This document shows positions 1-8,258 of a stretch of DNA of 56,371 bases, piece after piece; position 1 is the stretch's first letter; every line of letters begins with the position of its first letter. A model generated the notes under the pieces. It was not told the DNA's origin and made no database searches. It worked only from the letters and a program-made list of their open reading frames with translations. Where the stretch lies: the NCBI GenBank assembly GCA_000719105.1, contig JODX01000031.1:1-56371 (forward strand), written 5' to 3'. Both the position numbers and the translations under genes were made by a program. Origin of the DNA: Streptomyces sclerotialus. Its GTDB lineage: Bacteria; Actinomycetota; Actinomycetes; Streptomycetales; Streptomycetaceae.

Positions 1-234
1 GGCCAGGTTGATCGCGGCCCAGCCGTCGGCGGTCTCGAGGAGACGGCAGGAGCCGCCCGCCGAGGACCTTCCCGGCAGCGGGAATCCGGCGAGGTGCGCA
101 CGCAGGAACAGGGCGGTGGGAAGGTCGACGGGGACGCCGGTCAGACCGGTGAGGTCCGACACGACCGCGCCGAGCGGGCCGAGGTGGTGCTCGACGGTGG
201 CCATCCAGCGGCCGAGAGCGGCATTCTTCGACAT
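1..234 (-). CDS. CaiB/BaiF-type CoA-transferase, N-terminal fragment (runs off window)
   Basis: Seventy-eight codons read leftward from an ATG at 234 and leave the window still open. A strong ribosome binding site (GGGGAGAAGGG on the minus strand) lies 7 nt before the ATG. The visible end, GGSCRLLETADGWAAINLA, resembles the stretch near the start of class III (CaiB/BaiF) CoA-transferases, which move CoA between carboxylic acids. Only the N-terminus is visible, so the catalytic Asp cannot be checked. It is divergent from the hydratase-like gene at 284, with about 50 bp between them, so the two probably share a control region. The family call is a resemblance by eye and could be wrong. Confidence 0.55.
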   Translation of the reverse strand, partial: MSKNAALGRWMATVEHHLGPLGAVVSDLTGLTGVPVDLPTALFLRAHLAGFPLPGRSSAGGSCRLLETADGWAAINLA

Positions 235-283
235 GCGAACACCCTTCTCCCCTGGGGTGATGCAAGATTACACTCCGGTGGCC

Positions 284-1249
284 ATGGAGCTCCCCTTCCT
301 GCTCGCCGACCTCGACCGCACAGCGCCGTCCGAGCCGGAGGCTCCCTGCGTGCGGGTCGCGGTGGCGGCTCGGCCGAGGGAGACGGCCCGGGAGTTCGAC
401 GTATTCCTCACGGCCGCTCCCGATCCGCCGCGCCCGTGGGTCTCCTGCGCGGACCCGTACGCGACCGCCCGGCGTCTGCGGAACGCCGTCGTGAGCCAGC
501 CCGACGCCTGTCTCGCCCTGGTCCAGGTGCTCCGCATGGGCGCCGCCCTCCCGCCGCGCGACCGGCTGGTCGTGGAGTCCCTCGCCTACTCGGTCCTCCA
601 GGCGGGTCCGGGTTTCCGGTCCTGGCTTGCCTCGGCGCGGCCCCGTACCCCACGCCCGGCCGCCGAACCGGTCCGGCTCCACCGCGACGGTGACCGTCTG
701 ACCATCACCCTGGACCGTCCCCGGGTGCGCAACGCCCTCGACGCGGCCACCCGGGATGCCCTGTGCGAGGCGCTGACGGTCGCCGTCGCGGACCCGACGA
801 TCGCCCGGGTGGACCTGTACGGCAGCGGTCCCGCGTTCTGCGCCGGGGGCGATCTCGCCGAGTTCGGCACATCGCGGGATCCGGCCGGGGCCCACCGGGT
901 GCGCGTGCGGCGGAGCCCGGCGGCGCTGCTCCAGCGGTGCGCGTCCAAGGTGACCGCGCATCTGCACGGCGCCTGCGTGGGGGCCGGCATCGAGCTGGGG
1001 GCGTTCGCCGGGCGGGTGACGGTCGCGCCGGACACGGTGGTCAGGCTGCCGGAGATCGGCATGGGGCTCATCCCCGGCGCGGGCGGTACGGCGAGCCTGC
1101 CGGCCCGCATCGGCCGGGAGCGAACCGCCTACCTGGCGCTGACCGGTGCCCCGTTGAGCGCGGCGGAGGCCCGGCGGTGGGGGCTGGCCGACGAGATCGA
1201 GGCCCGGCCCCGCCACGAGGACAGCGGCGGGACCACCGCAGGAGACTAG
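284..1249 (+). CDS. enoyl-CoA hydratase/isomerase-family protein with N-terminal extension
   Basis: A 321-residue crotonase-fold protein, expected to hydrate or isomerise an acyl-CoA in the cytosol. The fold occupies about residues 130-305: FCAGGD (185-190) and GACVGAGIELG (229-239) supply the oxyanion hole, and LPEIGMGLIPGAGG (255-268) carries the usual acidic position. Two features are odd. About 130 residues precede the fold, and the chain stops about 20 residues after GLADE, so the roughly 60-residue C-terminal helices that support oligomerisation in classical hydratases are missing. The start is uncertain: ATG 284, GTG 278 and ATG 260 are all in frame and none has a good ribosome binding site, so the transcript may be leaderless. 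It heads a rightward group with a P450 and ferredoxin. Confidence 0.75.
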   Translation: MELPFLLADLDRTAPSEPEAPCVRVAVAARPRETAREFDVFLTAAPDPPRPWVSCADPYATARRLRNAVVSQPDACLALVQVLRMGAALPPRDRLVVESLAYSVLQAGPGFRSWLASARPRTPRPAAEPVRLHRDGDRLTITLDRPRVRNALDAATRDALCEALTVAVADPTIARVDLYGSGPAFCAGGDLAEFGTSRDPAGAHRVRVRRSPAALLQRCASKVTAHLHGACVGAGIELGAFAGRVTVAPDTVVRLPEIGMGLIPGAGGTASLPARIGRERTAYLALTGAPLSAAEARRWGLADEIEARPRHEDSGGTTAGD

Positions 1250-1262
1250 CGCTTCCCTGTAT

Positions 1263-1279
1263 CGAGAATTAGATTCTTT
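1263..1279. promoter_or_regulatory. candidate operator, AGAA-N5-TTCT palindrome (copy 1)
   Basis: CGAGAA-TTAGA-TTCTTT lies in the 88-bp gap before the P450 gene; the core AGAATTAGATTCT is at 1265-1277. Similar cores occur at 13960-13972 and 21475-21487, both upstream of leftward catabolic genes. A possible -10 (TAGATT, 1270-1275) sits inside it, which would suit a repressor. The TetR at 5039-5719 is the nearest candidate binder; that pairing is inference. Confidence 0.45.
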
Positions 1280-1337
1280 CCGACGAGATGCGCGTTCACC
1301 ACCGGTGCCGCTGTCGCACCGCGAAGGAGGCCAGCCA

Positions 1338-2666
1338 GTGGCGTTCGACGACCCGCCCGTACCGGCATCCGCGTCCGAGGACATCGGCGCGATCGACTTC
1401 TTCCGGGGCGACACGACGGTGGAGGACCCGTATCCCTATTTCGACGCCCTGCGCGCCCGCTGTCCCGTCGTCCGCGAACCCCACCACGGCGTGATGATGG
1501 TGACCGGGTACGACGAGGCGGTGCAGGTGGCCCAGGACTCGCTGACGTTCTCGTCGTGCTTGTCGGTGACCGGCCCCTTTCCCGGCTTCCCGGTCCCGCT
1601 GGAAGGTGACGACGTCGGCGACCTCATCGAGCGGCACCGCGACGAGCTGCCGATGAGCGACCAGTTGCCCACGCTCGACCCGCCGGCGCACACCGCGCAC
1701 CGCGGGCTGCTGATGCGGCTGATCACGCCCAAACGGCTCAAGCAGAACGAGGCGGCCATCTGGGGGATCGCCGACCGGTTGCTGGACGACTTCCTGGCCC
1801 GTGGGCAGGGCGAGTTCATCAACGGGTTCGCCGGTCCCTTCACGCTGCTCGTCATCGCCGACCTGCTCGGCGTGCCGGAGGAGGACCGGGAGGACATCCT
1901 CGACCGGCTGCAGCGCCGGTCGAGGGCCGGGAGCGACATCGGCAGCACCGGCGGGGACACGCTGGCGCACTCGCCGCTGCACTTCCTGTACGGGCGGTTC
2001 ACCGACTACATCGAGGACCGCCGCAGGGACCCTCGTGACGACGTGCTGACCGGTCTCGCCACCGCCACCTTCCCCGACGGCTCGCTGCCCGAGGTCGCCG
2101 ACGCGGTGCGGGTGGCCGCCAACCTGTTCTCGGCCGGGCAGGAGACCACCGTCCGCCTGCTCGGCTCCGCCCTCAAGGTGATCGCCGAACGCCCCGACGT
2201 CCAACGGCTGCTGCGCGACGAACGCGACCGCATCCCCAACTTCGTCGAGGAGACACTGCGGACGGAGAGCCCGGTCAAGGGCGACTTCCGGCTCTCCCGT
2301 GTGCCCACCACGGTAGGCGGCGTGAACATCCCGGCCGGCACCACGCTCATGGTGGTGAACGGGGCGGCGAACCGCGACCCGCGCCGCTTCGCGGACCCGG
2401 CGGCCTTCGACCCCGCCCGTCCGAACGCCCGCCACCACATCGCCTTCGGACGCGGCATCCACACCTGTCCCGGAGCACCGCTGGCCCGGGCCGAGGCGCG
2501 GGTGGCCGTCGAACGCCTGCTGGACCGCACGGCGGACATCAGGATCTCGGAGCGGGTGCACGGCCCCGCCCGGTCGCGCCGCTACGAGTACGTGCCGACG
2601 TACATCCTGCGGGGCCTGACCCACCTGGGTCTGGAGTTCACCCGCGCCGAGGAGGCCACGCGATGA
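1338..2666 (+). CDS. cytochrome P450 monooxygenase
   Basis: A 442-residue bacterial P450, expected to hydroxylate a hydrophobic substrate with electrons from a ferredoxin. Signatures: I-helix AGQETT (266-271) with the normal acid-Thr pair, ExxR in EETLR (E305/R308), and the haem loop FGRGIHTCPG with proximal Cys377. The GTG at 1338 was chosen because AAGGAGG lies 7 nt upstream; an ATG 11 codons earlier lacks such a site. Its stop overlaps the ferredoxin start by 4 bp (ATGA), so the two are translationally coupled and are probably redox partners. The substrate is unknown; neighbouring CoA-ester genes suggest a lipid, terpenoid or steroid-like acid. Confidence 0.95.
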   Translation: MAFDDPPVPASASEDIGAIDFFRGDTTVEDPYPYFDALRARCPVVREPHHGVMMVTGYDEAVQVAQDSLTFSSCLSVTGPFPGFPVPLEGDDVGDLIERHRDELPMSDQLPTLDPPAHTAHRGLLMRLITPKRLKQNEAAIWGIADRLLDDFLARGQGEFINGFAGPFTLLVIADLLGVPEEDREDILDRLQRRSRAGSDIGSTGGDTLAHSPLHFLYGRFTDYIEDRRRDPRDDVLTGLATATFPDGSLPEVADAVRVAANLFSAGQETTVRLLGSALKVIAERPDVQRLLRDERDRIPNFVEETLRTESPVKGDFRLSRVPTTVGGVNIPAGTTLMVVNGAANRDPRRFADPAAFDPARPNARHHIAFGRGIHTCPGAPLARAEARVAVERLLDRTADIRISERVHGPARSRRYEYVPTYILRGLTHLGLEFTRAEEATR

Positions 2667-2851
2667 AGGCCACCGTCGACGAGGACCGCTGCCGTGGGCA
2701 CGCGGTCTGCTGCACTCTCTGCCCCGAGGTGTTCGACCTGAGCGACGACGGCTACGCCGTCGTCGAACAGCCCGATGTGCCGGAGCGGTTCGAGCGGGCG
2801 GTACGCACCGCGGCGTCGAGCTGCCCGGAACGGGCCATCAGGCTGGGCTGA
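2663..2851 (+). CDS. 3Fe-4S ferredoxin, P450 partner
   Basis: A 62-residue P450-associated ferredoxin. The pattern Cys10-x2-His13-x2-Cys16 ... Cys54-Pro matches single-cluster [3Fe-4S] ferredoxins, where His replaces the fourth cysteine region. Two extra cysteines (17 and 20) sit beside the second ligand, so which of these binds iron is not certain. It overlaps the P450 stop by 4 bp and should deliver electrons from a reductase, which is not present in this window, to the P450 at 1338-2666 and possibly to the one at 6217-7464, which has no ferredoxin beside it. Confidence 0.93.
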   Translation: MKATVDEDRCRGHAVCCTLCPEVFDLSDDGYAVVEQPDVPERFERAVRTAASSCPERAIRLG

Positions 2852-2884
2852 GCCGCCGGGGCAGCCGTCGACCCCCTGGCCGGT

Positions 2885-2916
2885 GGCGACGCACGGGCAC
2901 GTGCCCGTGCGTCGCC
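2885..2916. terminator. bidirectional terminator, perfect 32-bp palindrome
   Basis: GGCGACGCACGGGCAC (2885-2900) is followed directly by its exact reverse complement (2901-2916). It lies between the convergent ferredoxin (ends 2851) and kinase (ends 2920) genes, three bases from the kinase stop codon. As RNA it folds into a very stable GC hairpin on either strand. There is no U-tract, as is usual for Streptomyces terminators. Confidence 0.8.
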
Positions 2917-2919
2917 GTC

Positions 2920-3981
2920 TCAGACGCCGAGCAAGCCGAAACTGTCGTGCCAGGCGACGGCCTGGCCCAGGCGGGCGGTGTGGCGTTCCACGATCGGCCG
3001 GTCGACGGCACGGGTGATCGACCAGAGGAAGTACCCGTAGGGCAGGTGCGCCCGGTACGCCCACCAGGCCGCTTCCCGGTCCGGCGGTGTTCCGCCGTGC
3101 GCGGCCAGCCGGTCGAGGTAGTGGTCCAGCAGGCCGCGTTCGCTGCGGACCCGCTCGTCCGGGTCCAGGACGGCCGCCAGGTGGTATCCGACGTCGAGGG
3201 CCCATACCCCGTGCTGCACGACCTGCCAGTCGATGAGGCCGGGCGCGCCGTCGGCCGTGACGTACACGTTGCCGGTGTGCAGATCACCATGGACGAGGCA
3301 CCGGGGATGGCCGGTGCCCATGGCGGCGAGCGCGGCCATCGCGGCGGTCAGCCGGTCCGCGCGCCGCACGGGTGCCGGGACGCCCGCCGTCCGTCCGTCG
3401 TCGAGCTGTGACTGGAGCTGATCGGGTCCCATGTGCCGGGTGAGCGAGGCGATGCGCGGCGGGAAGGACGACTCGAGTGAGGCCCCGGCGGACTCCCAGG
3501 TCGCGGCGTGCAGGGCGGCCAGCTGGTCGAGCGTGCCGGCCGCCTGCTCCGGGCCGTACCCGGCGAGCGGGTCACCGAATACGGCGCCCTGCTCGACGAG
3601 GTCCTCCATGACGACCAGCGGGTGACCGGTCTCCCCGTCGACGGCGGCGTGGACGCACGGAGGAGTACACACCGGCAGCCGCGGCGCGAGCAGCCGGTAG
3701 AAGTCCGCCTCGGAGGGCGACGTCCGACGGCGCGTGGCCGGGTCGAAGTAGCCCTTGGCGCACAGGGCGCCGGGCGGTCCGTCCGGGTCACCCGAACCGT
3801 CGGCGCCGCCGGCGTAGGTGACGCGGAAGCGCACCTTGGTGGCGACCGTCTCGATGCGCTCGGTGACCTCCGTCCCGGTGACGGCGGCGCCGGGGTGACG
3901 CGCGCCGAGGACCGCGGTCAGCCAGGCCGGCGAGAGGACGGTCTCCTCGTCGTGCGGCGCGGGTCCGCCGGGCGGGGTCAT
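2920..3981 (-). CDS. phosphotransferase family protein (APH fold), second of a pair
   Basis: A 353-residue kinase-fold protein of the aminoglycoside phosphotransferase/choline kinase superfamily. HGDLHTGN (231-238) is the catalytic loop (D233, N238), LIDWQ (249-253) the metal-binding Asp (D251), and LCAK (73-76) a plausible ATP-binding Lys. The ATG overlaps the upstream kinase stop by 1 bp, so the two are coupled. Setting among P450, CoA-ligase and CoA-transferase genes makes antibiotic resistance unlikely. Mycobacterial FadE36 and mammalian ACAD10/11 show that this fold can act on hydroxylated fatty-acyl substrates, so phosphorylation of a pathway alcohol is a reasonable inference, not shown here. 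Confidence 0.85.
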   Translation of the reverse strand: MTPPGGPAPHDEETVLSPAWLTAVLGARHPGAAVTGTEVTERIETVATKVRFRVTYAGGADGSGDPDGPPGALCAKGYFDPATRRRTSPSEADFYRLLAPRLPVCTPPCVHAAVDGETGHPLVVMEDLVEQGAVFGDPLAGYGPEQAAGTLDQLAALHAATWESAGASLESSFPPRIASLTRHMGPDQLQSQLDDGRTAGVPAPVRRADRLTAAMAALAAMGTGHPRCLVHGDLHTGNVYVTADGAPGLIDWQVVQHGVWALDVGYHLAAVLDPDERVRSERGLLDHYLDRLAAHGGTPPDREAAWWAYRAHLPYGYFLWSITRAVDRPIVERHTARLGQAVAWHDSFGLLGV

Positions 3982-5042
3982 CACGCCTCCTTCGGGACGG
4001 GCATGCCGGCCAGCCGGTGCGCACGCTGGAGGAAGGGGTTCGGCGGCCCGGCGTCGGGCAGCCTCATCGAGCGGCGCGCGTGCAGGGCGAGCAGACCGGC
4101 CTTGAGGCAGGCGAACACCTCGTGCCACAGGAGGTCCCGTGCGCGCAGCCCCGTCAGTTCCTGCCAGAGGCCGATCGTCTCCTGACGGGTACCGAGCCCG
4201 TCGAGCCTCGGTACGTTCCGCTCGGTGCTGTGGATGGCGTCGAACATGAGCCACCACGCGAGGTCGGCGACCGGACCGGCCGGTGACGCCTGTTCCCAGT
4301 CCATGACGCCGACGACGCGGAAGTCCTCGCCGAACATGATGTTGCCGATGCGCGCGTCCCCCCACGACAGGCCGGGTACGGAGGCGGCCGGCCGGTGCGA
4401 CGTCAGCCAGTCGAGGAGGTTGTGCACCGTGTCGGGGACCCTGTCGCCCAGTGCCCAGTCCGTGTACCTGGTCCAGTAGGAGAGCTGCTGCTCGTCCCCC
4501 GTGGCACCGTGTTCGGGGCGGTCGACGAAGGACACCTCCGCGAGCGGCACCCCGTGGACGGCGGCGAGCTGCTCGACGGCGCTCTCCCACAGGACGCGCC
4601 GCTGGGCGGGCGTCGCCTCGCGCAGCCAGCCCTCCGCGTTGTACACCGGCATGCTCACCGGGACGCGGCCGCGCATGCGGCGCATGAGGTAGAACGGCCG
4701 TCCCAGTACCGCGGGGTCGTTCTCGAACCACAGCACCTCGGGCACCCGGACCGTGCCGAGGCGGCGGAGCACGGCGAGGATGTCGTACTGCAGCCGGAAC
4801 CTCGGGTCGAGGAACATCTGATGCTCGGGTGCGGGGGCGATACGCAGGACGAGGTCGTCGACACGGCCGGCGGTCCGGGCCTCGAAGAGGATCGTCTCGT
4901 TCGAGACTCCGGCGCCCAGCGGGTAGACCAGATTCCTGATCTCGACGTCCGCGGCGCGGAGGCGGCCGGACAGCCACGGGGCCAGGGCCCGGGCGGCGGC
5001 GTCGAGGTCGCGCCCCTTGCGGAAGACCGGTGCCGCACTCAT
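3981..5042 (-). CDS. phosphotransferase family protein (APH fold), ACAD10/FadE36-like
   Basis: A 353-residue APH-fold kinase. PLGAGVSNET (41-50) is the glycine-rich nucleotide loop, WGDARIGN (227-234) the catalytic loop (D229, N234), and GVMDWE (245-250) the metal-binding Asp (D248). The WGDxRxGN...DWE variant is typical of proteins associated with acyl-CoA metabolism rather than drug resistance. Its ATG overlaps the TetR stop by 4 bp and its stop overlaps the next kinase by 1 bp, so TetR and both kinases form one translational unit. Its sequence differs strongly from the neighbouring kinase, so this is not a recent duplication and the two may act on different intermediates or as a heteromer. 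Confidence 0.87.
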   Translation of the reverse strand: MSAAPVFRKGRDLDAAARALAPWLSGRLRAADVEIRNLVYPLGAGVSNETILFEARTAGRVDDLVLRIAPAPEHQMFLDPRFRLQYDILAVLRRLGTVRVPEVLWFENDPAVLGRPFYLMRRMRGRVPVSMPVYNAEGWLREATPAQRRVLWESAVEQLAAVHGVPLAEVSFVDRPEHGATGDEQQLSYWTRYTDWALGDRVPDTVHNLLDWLTSHRPAASVPGLSWGDARIGNIMFGEDFRVVGVMDWEQASPAGPVADLAWWLMFDAIHSTERNVPRLDGLGTRQETIGLWQELTGLRARDLLWHEVFACLKAGLLALHARRSMRLPDAGPPNPFLQRAHRLAGMPVPKEA

Positions 5043-5719
5043 GTGCCCTCCCCGACCCGTGCATCCCGTGCGTCCTGGGCACCACCGAAGGCCGCGAGGC
5101 AGAACTGCCACAGGTGCTCGGCGACGTCCTCGAGTCGCCGGTGCGGGGTCGCGAACGCGTAGTGGTGGTACACCGACATGACCAGCTTCATGACGAGCCA
5201 GGCGTCCCCGGCCGGGTCACCGGGCTCGAGCAGACCCGCGGCCGCCGCCTCGCGCAGTTCCCGCTCGACGAGGGCGGCGAAGGGCTGGTTGGCCCGCTCC
5301 ATGTCGTCGGGGAAGAGCTGGAGCAGACGCCAGTGCTCCGCGGTGATGAACCGCGGCCCCGTCCGGTTGTCCTGGTCGCGCAGCGAGGCCAGGACGGCCG
5401 TGACGTAGAAACGCAGACGGGCGACCGGGTCCGGCAGCGGGCGTGCCGCGGCCTCCAGACGTGCGGCCCGCTCGGCGATCACCGACTCCACGACGGCCAG
5501 CAGGACCTGGTCCTTGCCGGTGAAGTGCCGGTACACGGTCTGCAGCGCGACGCCGGACTCCTTGGCGAGGTCCCGGGTGGTGAACGCGGTGCCCTTCTCC
5601 TCGATCAGCCGCTGCGCCGCGCGCGTGATCGCGTCCGTCTGCCTCGCGCTGCGCTCGCGTGACCGCTGGACGGACGGTGAGCGGTCGGCGGCCGGGGAGA
5701 CCGCTACTGGAGTCCTCAT
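5039..5719 (-). CDS. TetR-family transcriptional regulator
   Basis: A 226-residue TetR-type repressor. The N-terminal helix-turn-helix spans about residues 25-70: AITRAAQRLIEEKG leads into TTRDLAKESGVALQTVYRHF, the classic recognition helix. The C-terminal ligand domain is variable. Its ATG overlaps the upstream F420-type reductase stop by 4 bp and its stop overlaps the first kinase, placing it inside the catabolic operon and making it the best local candidate for pathway control. AGAA-N5-TTCT palindromes at 1265, 13960 and 21475 are candidate sites. The ligand is probably a pathway acyl-CoA or acid; this is inference. Confidence 0.92.
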   Translation of the reverse strand: MRTPVAVSPAADRSPSVQRSRERSARQTDAITRAAQRLIEEKGTAFTTRDLAKESGVALQTVYRHFTGKDQVLLAVVESVIAERAARLEAAARPLPDPVARLRFYVTAVLASLRDQDNRTGPRFITAEHWRLLQLFPDDMERANQPFAALVERELREAAAAGLLEPGDPAGDAWLVMKLVMSVYHHYAFATPHRRLEDVAEHLWQFCLAAFGGAQDARDARVGEGT

Positions 5720-6168
5720 GTGCCCTTGTCCCCTCGGTGCGGGGTGAGTACGACGACCGGGATGATCCGTTCGGTCCGCGTCTGGTAGACGGCGTAGTTC
5801 GGCCAGTAACCGGTCACCGTCTCCCACAGCCGGGACCGTTCCGTCTCCGTCGCCGTGCGCGCGAGGACGGGGATGTGCGCGGTCCGCACCTGGATGGAGG
5901 CGCGGGGCCGCGCCTGCAGGTTCAGGTACCACAGGGGGTGCTCCGGCGCCCCGCCCTTCGACGCGACGACGAGGTAGTCGTCGCCGTCCCGCCCGTAGAT
6001 GAGCGCCGTGGTGCGGGGGCGGCCCGTGCGGCGGCCCGTGGTGGTCAGCAGCAGGATCCGCGCACCGTTCCAGTCGTGACCGACCTCGCCGCCGGTCTCC
6101 TGGTAGCGGGCGACGTGCTCGGCTCCCAGCAGGCCGAGATCGGGTGGGCGGTAGCCGGCTTCGCTCAT
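5716..6168 (-). CDS. deazaflavin (F420)-dependent nitroreductase-family protein
   Basis: A 150-residue protein of the Ddn/DUF385 split-barrel family, which uses reduced F420 to reduce quinones, enones or nitro groups. Family landmarks are the core RILLLTTTGRRTGRPRTT, the segment VASKGGAPEHPLWYLNL and the following QVRT strand. The ATG has GGAGAGGAGACCTCC directly upstream. It sits between the second P450 and the TetR gene, overlapping the latter by 4 bp, so it is probably co-transcribed. In this setting it may reduce an unsaturated ketone or acyl intermediate. Confidence 0.85.
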   Translation of the reverse strand: MSEAGYRPPDLGLLGAEHVARYQETGGEVGHDWNGARILLLTTTGRRTGRPRTTALIYGRDGDDYLVVASKGGAPEHPLWYLNLQARPRASIQVRTAHIPVLARTATETERSRLWETVTGYWPNYAVYQTRTERIIPVVVLTPHRGDKGT

Positions 6169-6216
6169 GGAGGTCTCCTCTCCCGTACGGTCCGTGCGCA
6201 GCACGCCGGCCGCGTC

Positions 6217-7464
6217 TCATCCGAAGACGACGGGAATCTCCGTCGCACCCCGTTCGTACAGGCCGATGTGGCGGGGCGGTTCGGCATCCGGGTCGAGCCG
6301 GAGGCCGGGCAGGCGGTCCAGGAGCGCGCCGATCCCGGTCCGCATCTCGGCCCGCGCGACGTGCATGCCCAGACAGACATGGGCGTCCCCGCCGAAGGCG
6401 AAGGACGGCCGCAGCCGCCGGGTGATGTCGTACTCGTCCGGGCGCTCCCAGCGGGCCGGGTCCCGGCCTGCGGCCCCCACGCACAGGTGCACCACGGAAC
6501 CCTCCGGCAGGTGCACGCCGTGCAGTTCGGTGTCACGGGTGACGTACCGGGAGAACATCGGGTCGGTCGGCATCCAGCGCAGCGACTCCTCGATCGCCGG
6601 ACGCAGCAGCGAGCGGTCCTCCCGCACCGCCTTCAGCACCTCGGGCCGCTGGAGCAGCGCGGTGAGCGTGATGCCCATCTGCTTCCAGGTGGTGCCGGAG
6701 CCCGCCGTCAGCAGGAGCACCGCGAAGGAGTAGATCTCGTCGTCGGTGAGCCGGTGGGGGACGCCGTCGCCGTCCGTCATCTCGGCCTCCACGAGGACGC
6801 TGATGAGATCGTCCCGCGGCTCCTGTCTGCGGGCCGCCACGATCGGACGGAGGATCTCCACGACCGCCGCCGGATCCCGCAGCGCGGCGCGGACGTCGAG
6901 GGCCTGCTCGACCGGCACGCCGAAGCTGCCGGTGATGGTGAGCACGGGGACGGCGGCGCAGAAGTCCACGTTCAGTTCGGCCCGCCCCTGGCTCGCGAAG
7001 CCGTCGATGAGCAGGTGGACGGCTTCCTCGACCCAGTTGCGGATCCACCACTGGGCCTTGGCCGGTACGAAGGACGGCTGGACCAGTGAGCGGTGGCGAC
7101 GGTGCTGTGTGCCGCCCATCGCCAGCATGCTGTTGCCGGGCCCGTACAGGCCCTCACCGGTCTCTACCGGCCCGGGCGAGGCGGCGAACACTTCGGCGTT
7201 GCGGTATACGGCCTCGCACGCGGCGTAGGAGAAGACCGAGAAGTGGGGGCGGTCCGGATGGGGCAGGCCCTGGAAGTAGGCCGGCCCGTCGTAGCCGAGC
7301 AGCCCGTGCACCGTCCCGGGCTGGACCGGAGCCTCCTCCCGCAGCCTGTGCCAGGTGGGATACGGGTCGTCCTCGTAGCCGCCGCCGGCCGCCGCGAGGT
7401 AGGAGCCGCGCAGGTCGAACAGCGTACGGACGCGTTCCCGGTCGAGTGTCCTGCTCGTGCTCAT
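6217..7464 (-). CDS. cytochrome P450 monooxygenase with atypical I-helix
   Basis: A 415-residue P450. The haem loop FGGDAHVCLGMH contains Cys364 and the K-helix motif is EESLR. The I-helix reads AGSGTT (254-259): the acidic residue normally before the conserved Thr (AGxE/D-T) is Gly257, while Thr258 is kept. Proton delivery to the iron-oxygen species may therefore differ, or the enzyme may do peroxide-type or C-C cleaving chemistry. It lies 4 nt after the SDR stop in the leftward operon and 48 bp before the F420-type reductase. No ferredoxin is adjacent, so it may share the one at 2663. Confidence 0.94.
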   Translation of the reverse strand: MSTSRTLDRERVRTLFDLRGSYLAAAGGGYEDDPYPTWHRLREEAPVQPGTVHGLLGYDGPAYFQGLPHPDRPHFSVFSYAACEAVYRNAEVFAASPGPVETGEGLYGPGNSMLAMGGTQHRRHRSLVQPSFVPAKAQWWIRNWVEEAVHLLIDGFASQGRAELNVDFCAAVPVLTITGSFGVPVEQALDVRAALRDPAAVVEILRPIVAARRQEPRDDLISVLVEAEMTDGDGVPHRLTDDEIYSFAVLLLTAGSGTTWKQMGITLTALLQRPEVLKAVREDRSLLRPAIEESLRWMPTDPMFSRYVTRDTELHGVHLPEGSVVHLCVGAAGRDPARWERPDEYDITRRLRPSFAFGGDAHVCLGMHVARAEMRTGIGALLDRLPGLRLDPDAEPPRHIGLYERGATEIPVVFG

Positions 7465-7468
7465 GCGC

Positions 7469-8257
7469 TCACCTCGCCACATAGCCGCCGTCGACCGGCA
7501 GCGCGATGCCGGTGACGTTGGCGGCCCGGTCGGACACCAGGTAGACGGCCGCCTCGGCGCAGTCCTCGGCTGTGATCGCGCGGCCCAGCGGGTGGGTCGC
7601 GGCGATCCGCTGGGCCGCGCGCTCGACGGACTCGGGACGGGCGTCGAGCCCGCCGGACGTCATGAAGTTCGTGTGCGGCATCCCGGCGGGGCAGATGGTG
7701 TTGGCCCGGATACCGAACGGCGCGCCCTCGATCGCCACGGCCCGGGTGAGCTGGTGCACCGCCCCTTTGGTGGCGCCGTACACGGAACCGCCCCAGGCGA
7801 CGAGGCCGGCGACCGACCCGGTGTTGAGGACGACCCCGCCGCCGCCCTGCTGCTTGAACCGGACGACGGCGTGCTTGCAGCCGTGGAAGACCCCGCCGAG
7901 GTTGATGCCGACCAGGCGCCGGAAGTCGTCCTCCGTGTGGTCCTCCAGTGCCGCGCCGAGGCGCGGCGTGGGAACGCCCGCGTTGTTGAAGACGATGTCC
8001 AGTCGGCCGAAGCGGTCGGCGGCCGCCGCGAGCGCGGCCGCGACGTCCTCCTCCCGGGAGACGTCGCACCGCGCGGCCGCGGCCGTTCCCCCGGCCTTCC
8101 GGATCAGGGCCGCGGTCTCCTCGGCCGTAGGGAGGTCGATGTCGGCGCACAGGACGCGTGCCCCCTCCTCCGCGAAGCGGAGCGCCGAGGCGCGGCCGAC
8201 GCCCGAACCGGCGCCCGTGACGACGGCCGTCCGCCCGGTCAGCAGTCCCGGGGGCAT
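7469..8257 (-). CDS. short-chain dehydrogenase/reductase (SDR)
   Basis: A 262-residue classical SDR, oxidising an alcohol or reducing a ketone with NAD(P). TGAGSGVG (14-21) is the cofactor loop, NNAG (91-94) the structural motif, and Ser148, Tyr160 and Lys164 (YGATK) the catalytic set. Acidic residues ending the second strand (CADID) favour NAD(H). The ATG lies 1 nt after the amidohydrolase stop and the stop is 4 nt before the P450 start, so all three are co-translated. It probably oxidises an alcohol made by a P450. Confidence 0.93.
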   Translation of the reverse strand: MPPGLLTGRTAVVTGAGSGVGRASALRFAEEGARVLCADIDLPTAEETAALIRKAGGTAAAARCDVSREEDVAAALAAAADRFGRLDIVFNNAGVPTPRLGAALEDHTEDDFRRLVGINLGGVFHGCKHAVVRFKQQGGGGVVLNTGSVAGLVAWGGSVYGATKGAVHQLTRAVAIEGAPFGIRANTICPAGMPHTNFMTSGGLDARPESVERAAQRIAATHPLGRAITAEDCAEAAVYLVSDRAANVTGIALPVDGGYVAR

Positions 8258-8258
8258 C

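Noticed and set aside
236..248. CGAACACCCTTCT, a one-mismatch match to the AGAA-N5-TTCT sites between the first two genes
   Set aside because: Its TTCT arm is simply the complement of the ribosome binding site of the leftward gene, so the match is explained otherwise.
3981..5042. Aminoglycoside resistance gene
   Set aside because: The WGDxRxGN/DWE variant and the acyl-CoA gene setting point to metabolic kinases; nothing specific to drug-modifying APH enzymes was seen.
2920..5085. A single 721-codon open frame on the minus strand
   Set aside because: Only its left half (to ATG 3981) is protein-like. The right half is Arg/Pro-rich shadow of the other kinase gene, which is read in another frame and has proper kinase motifs.
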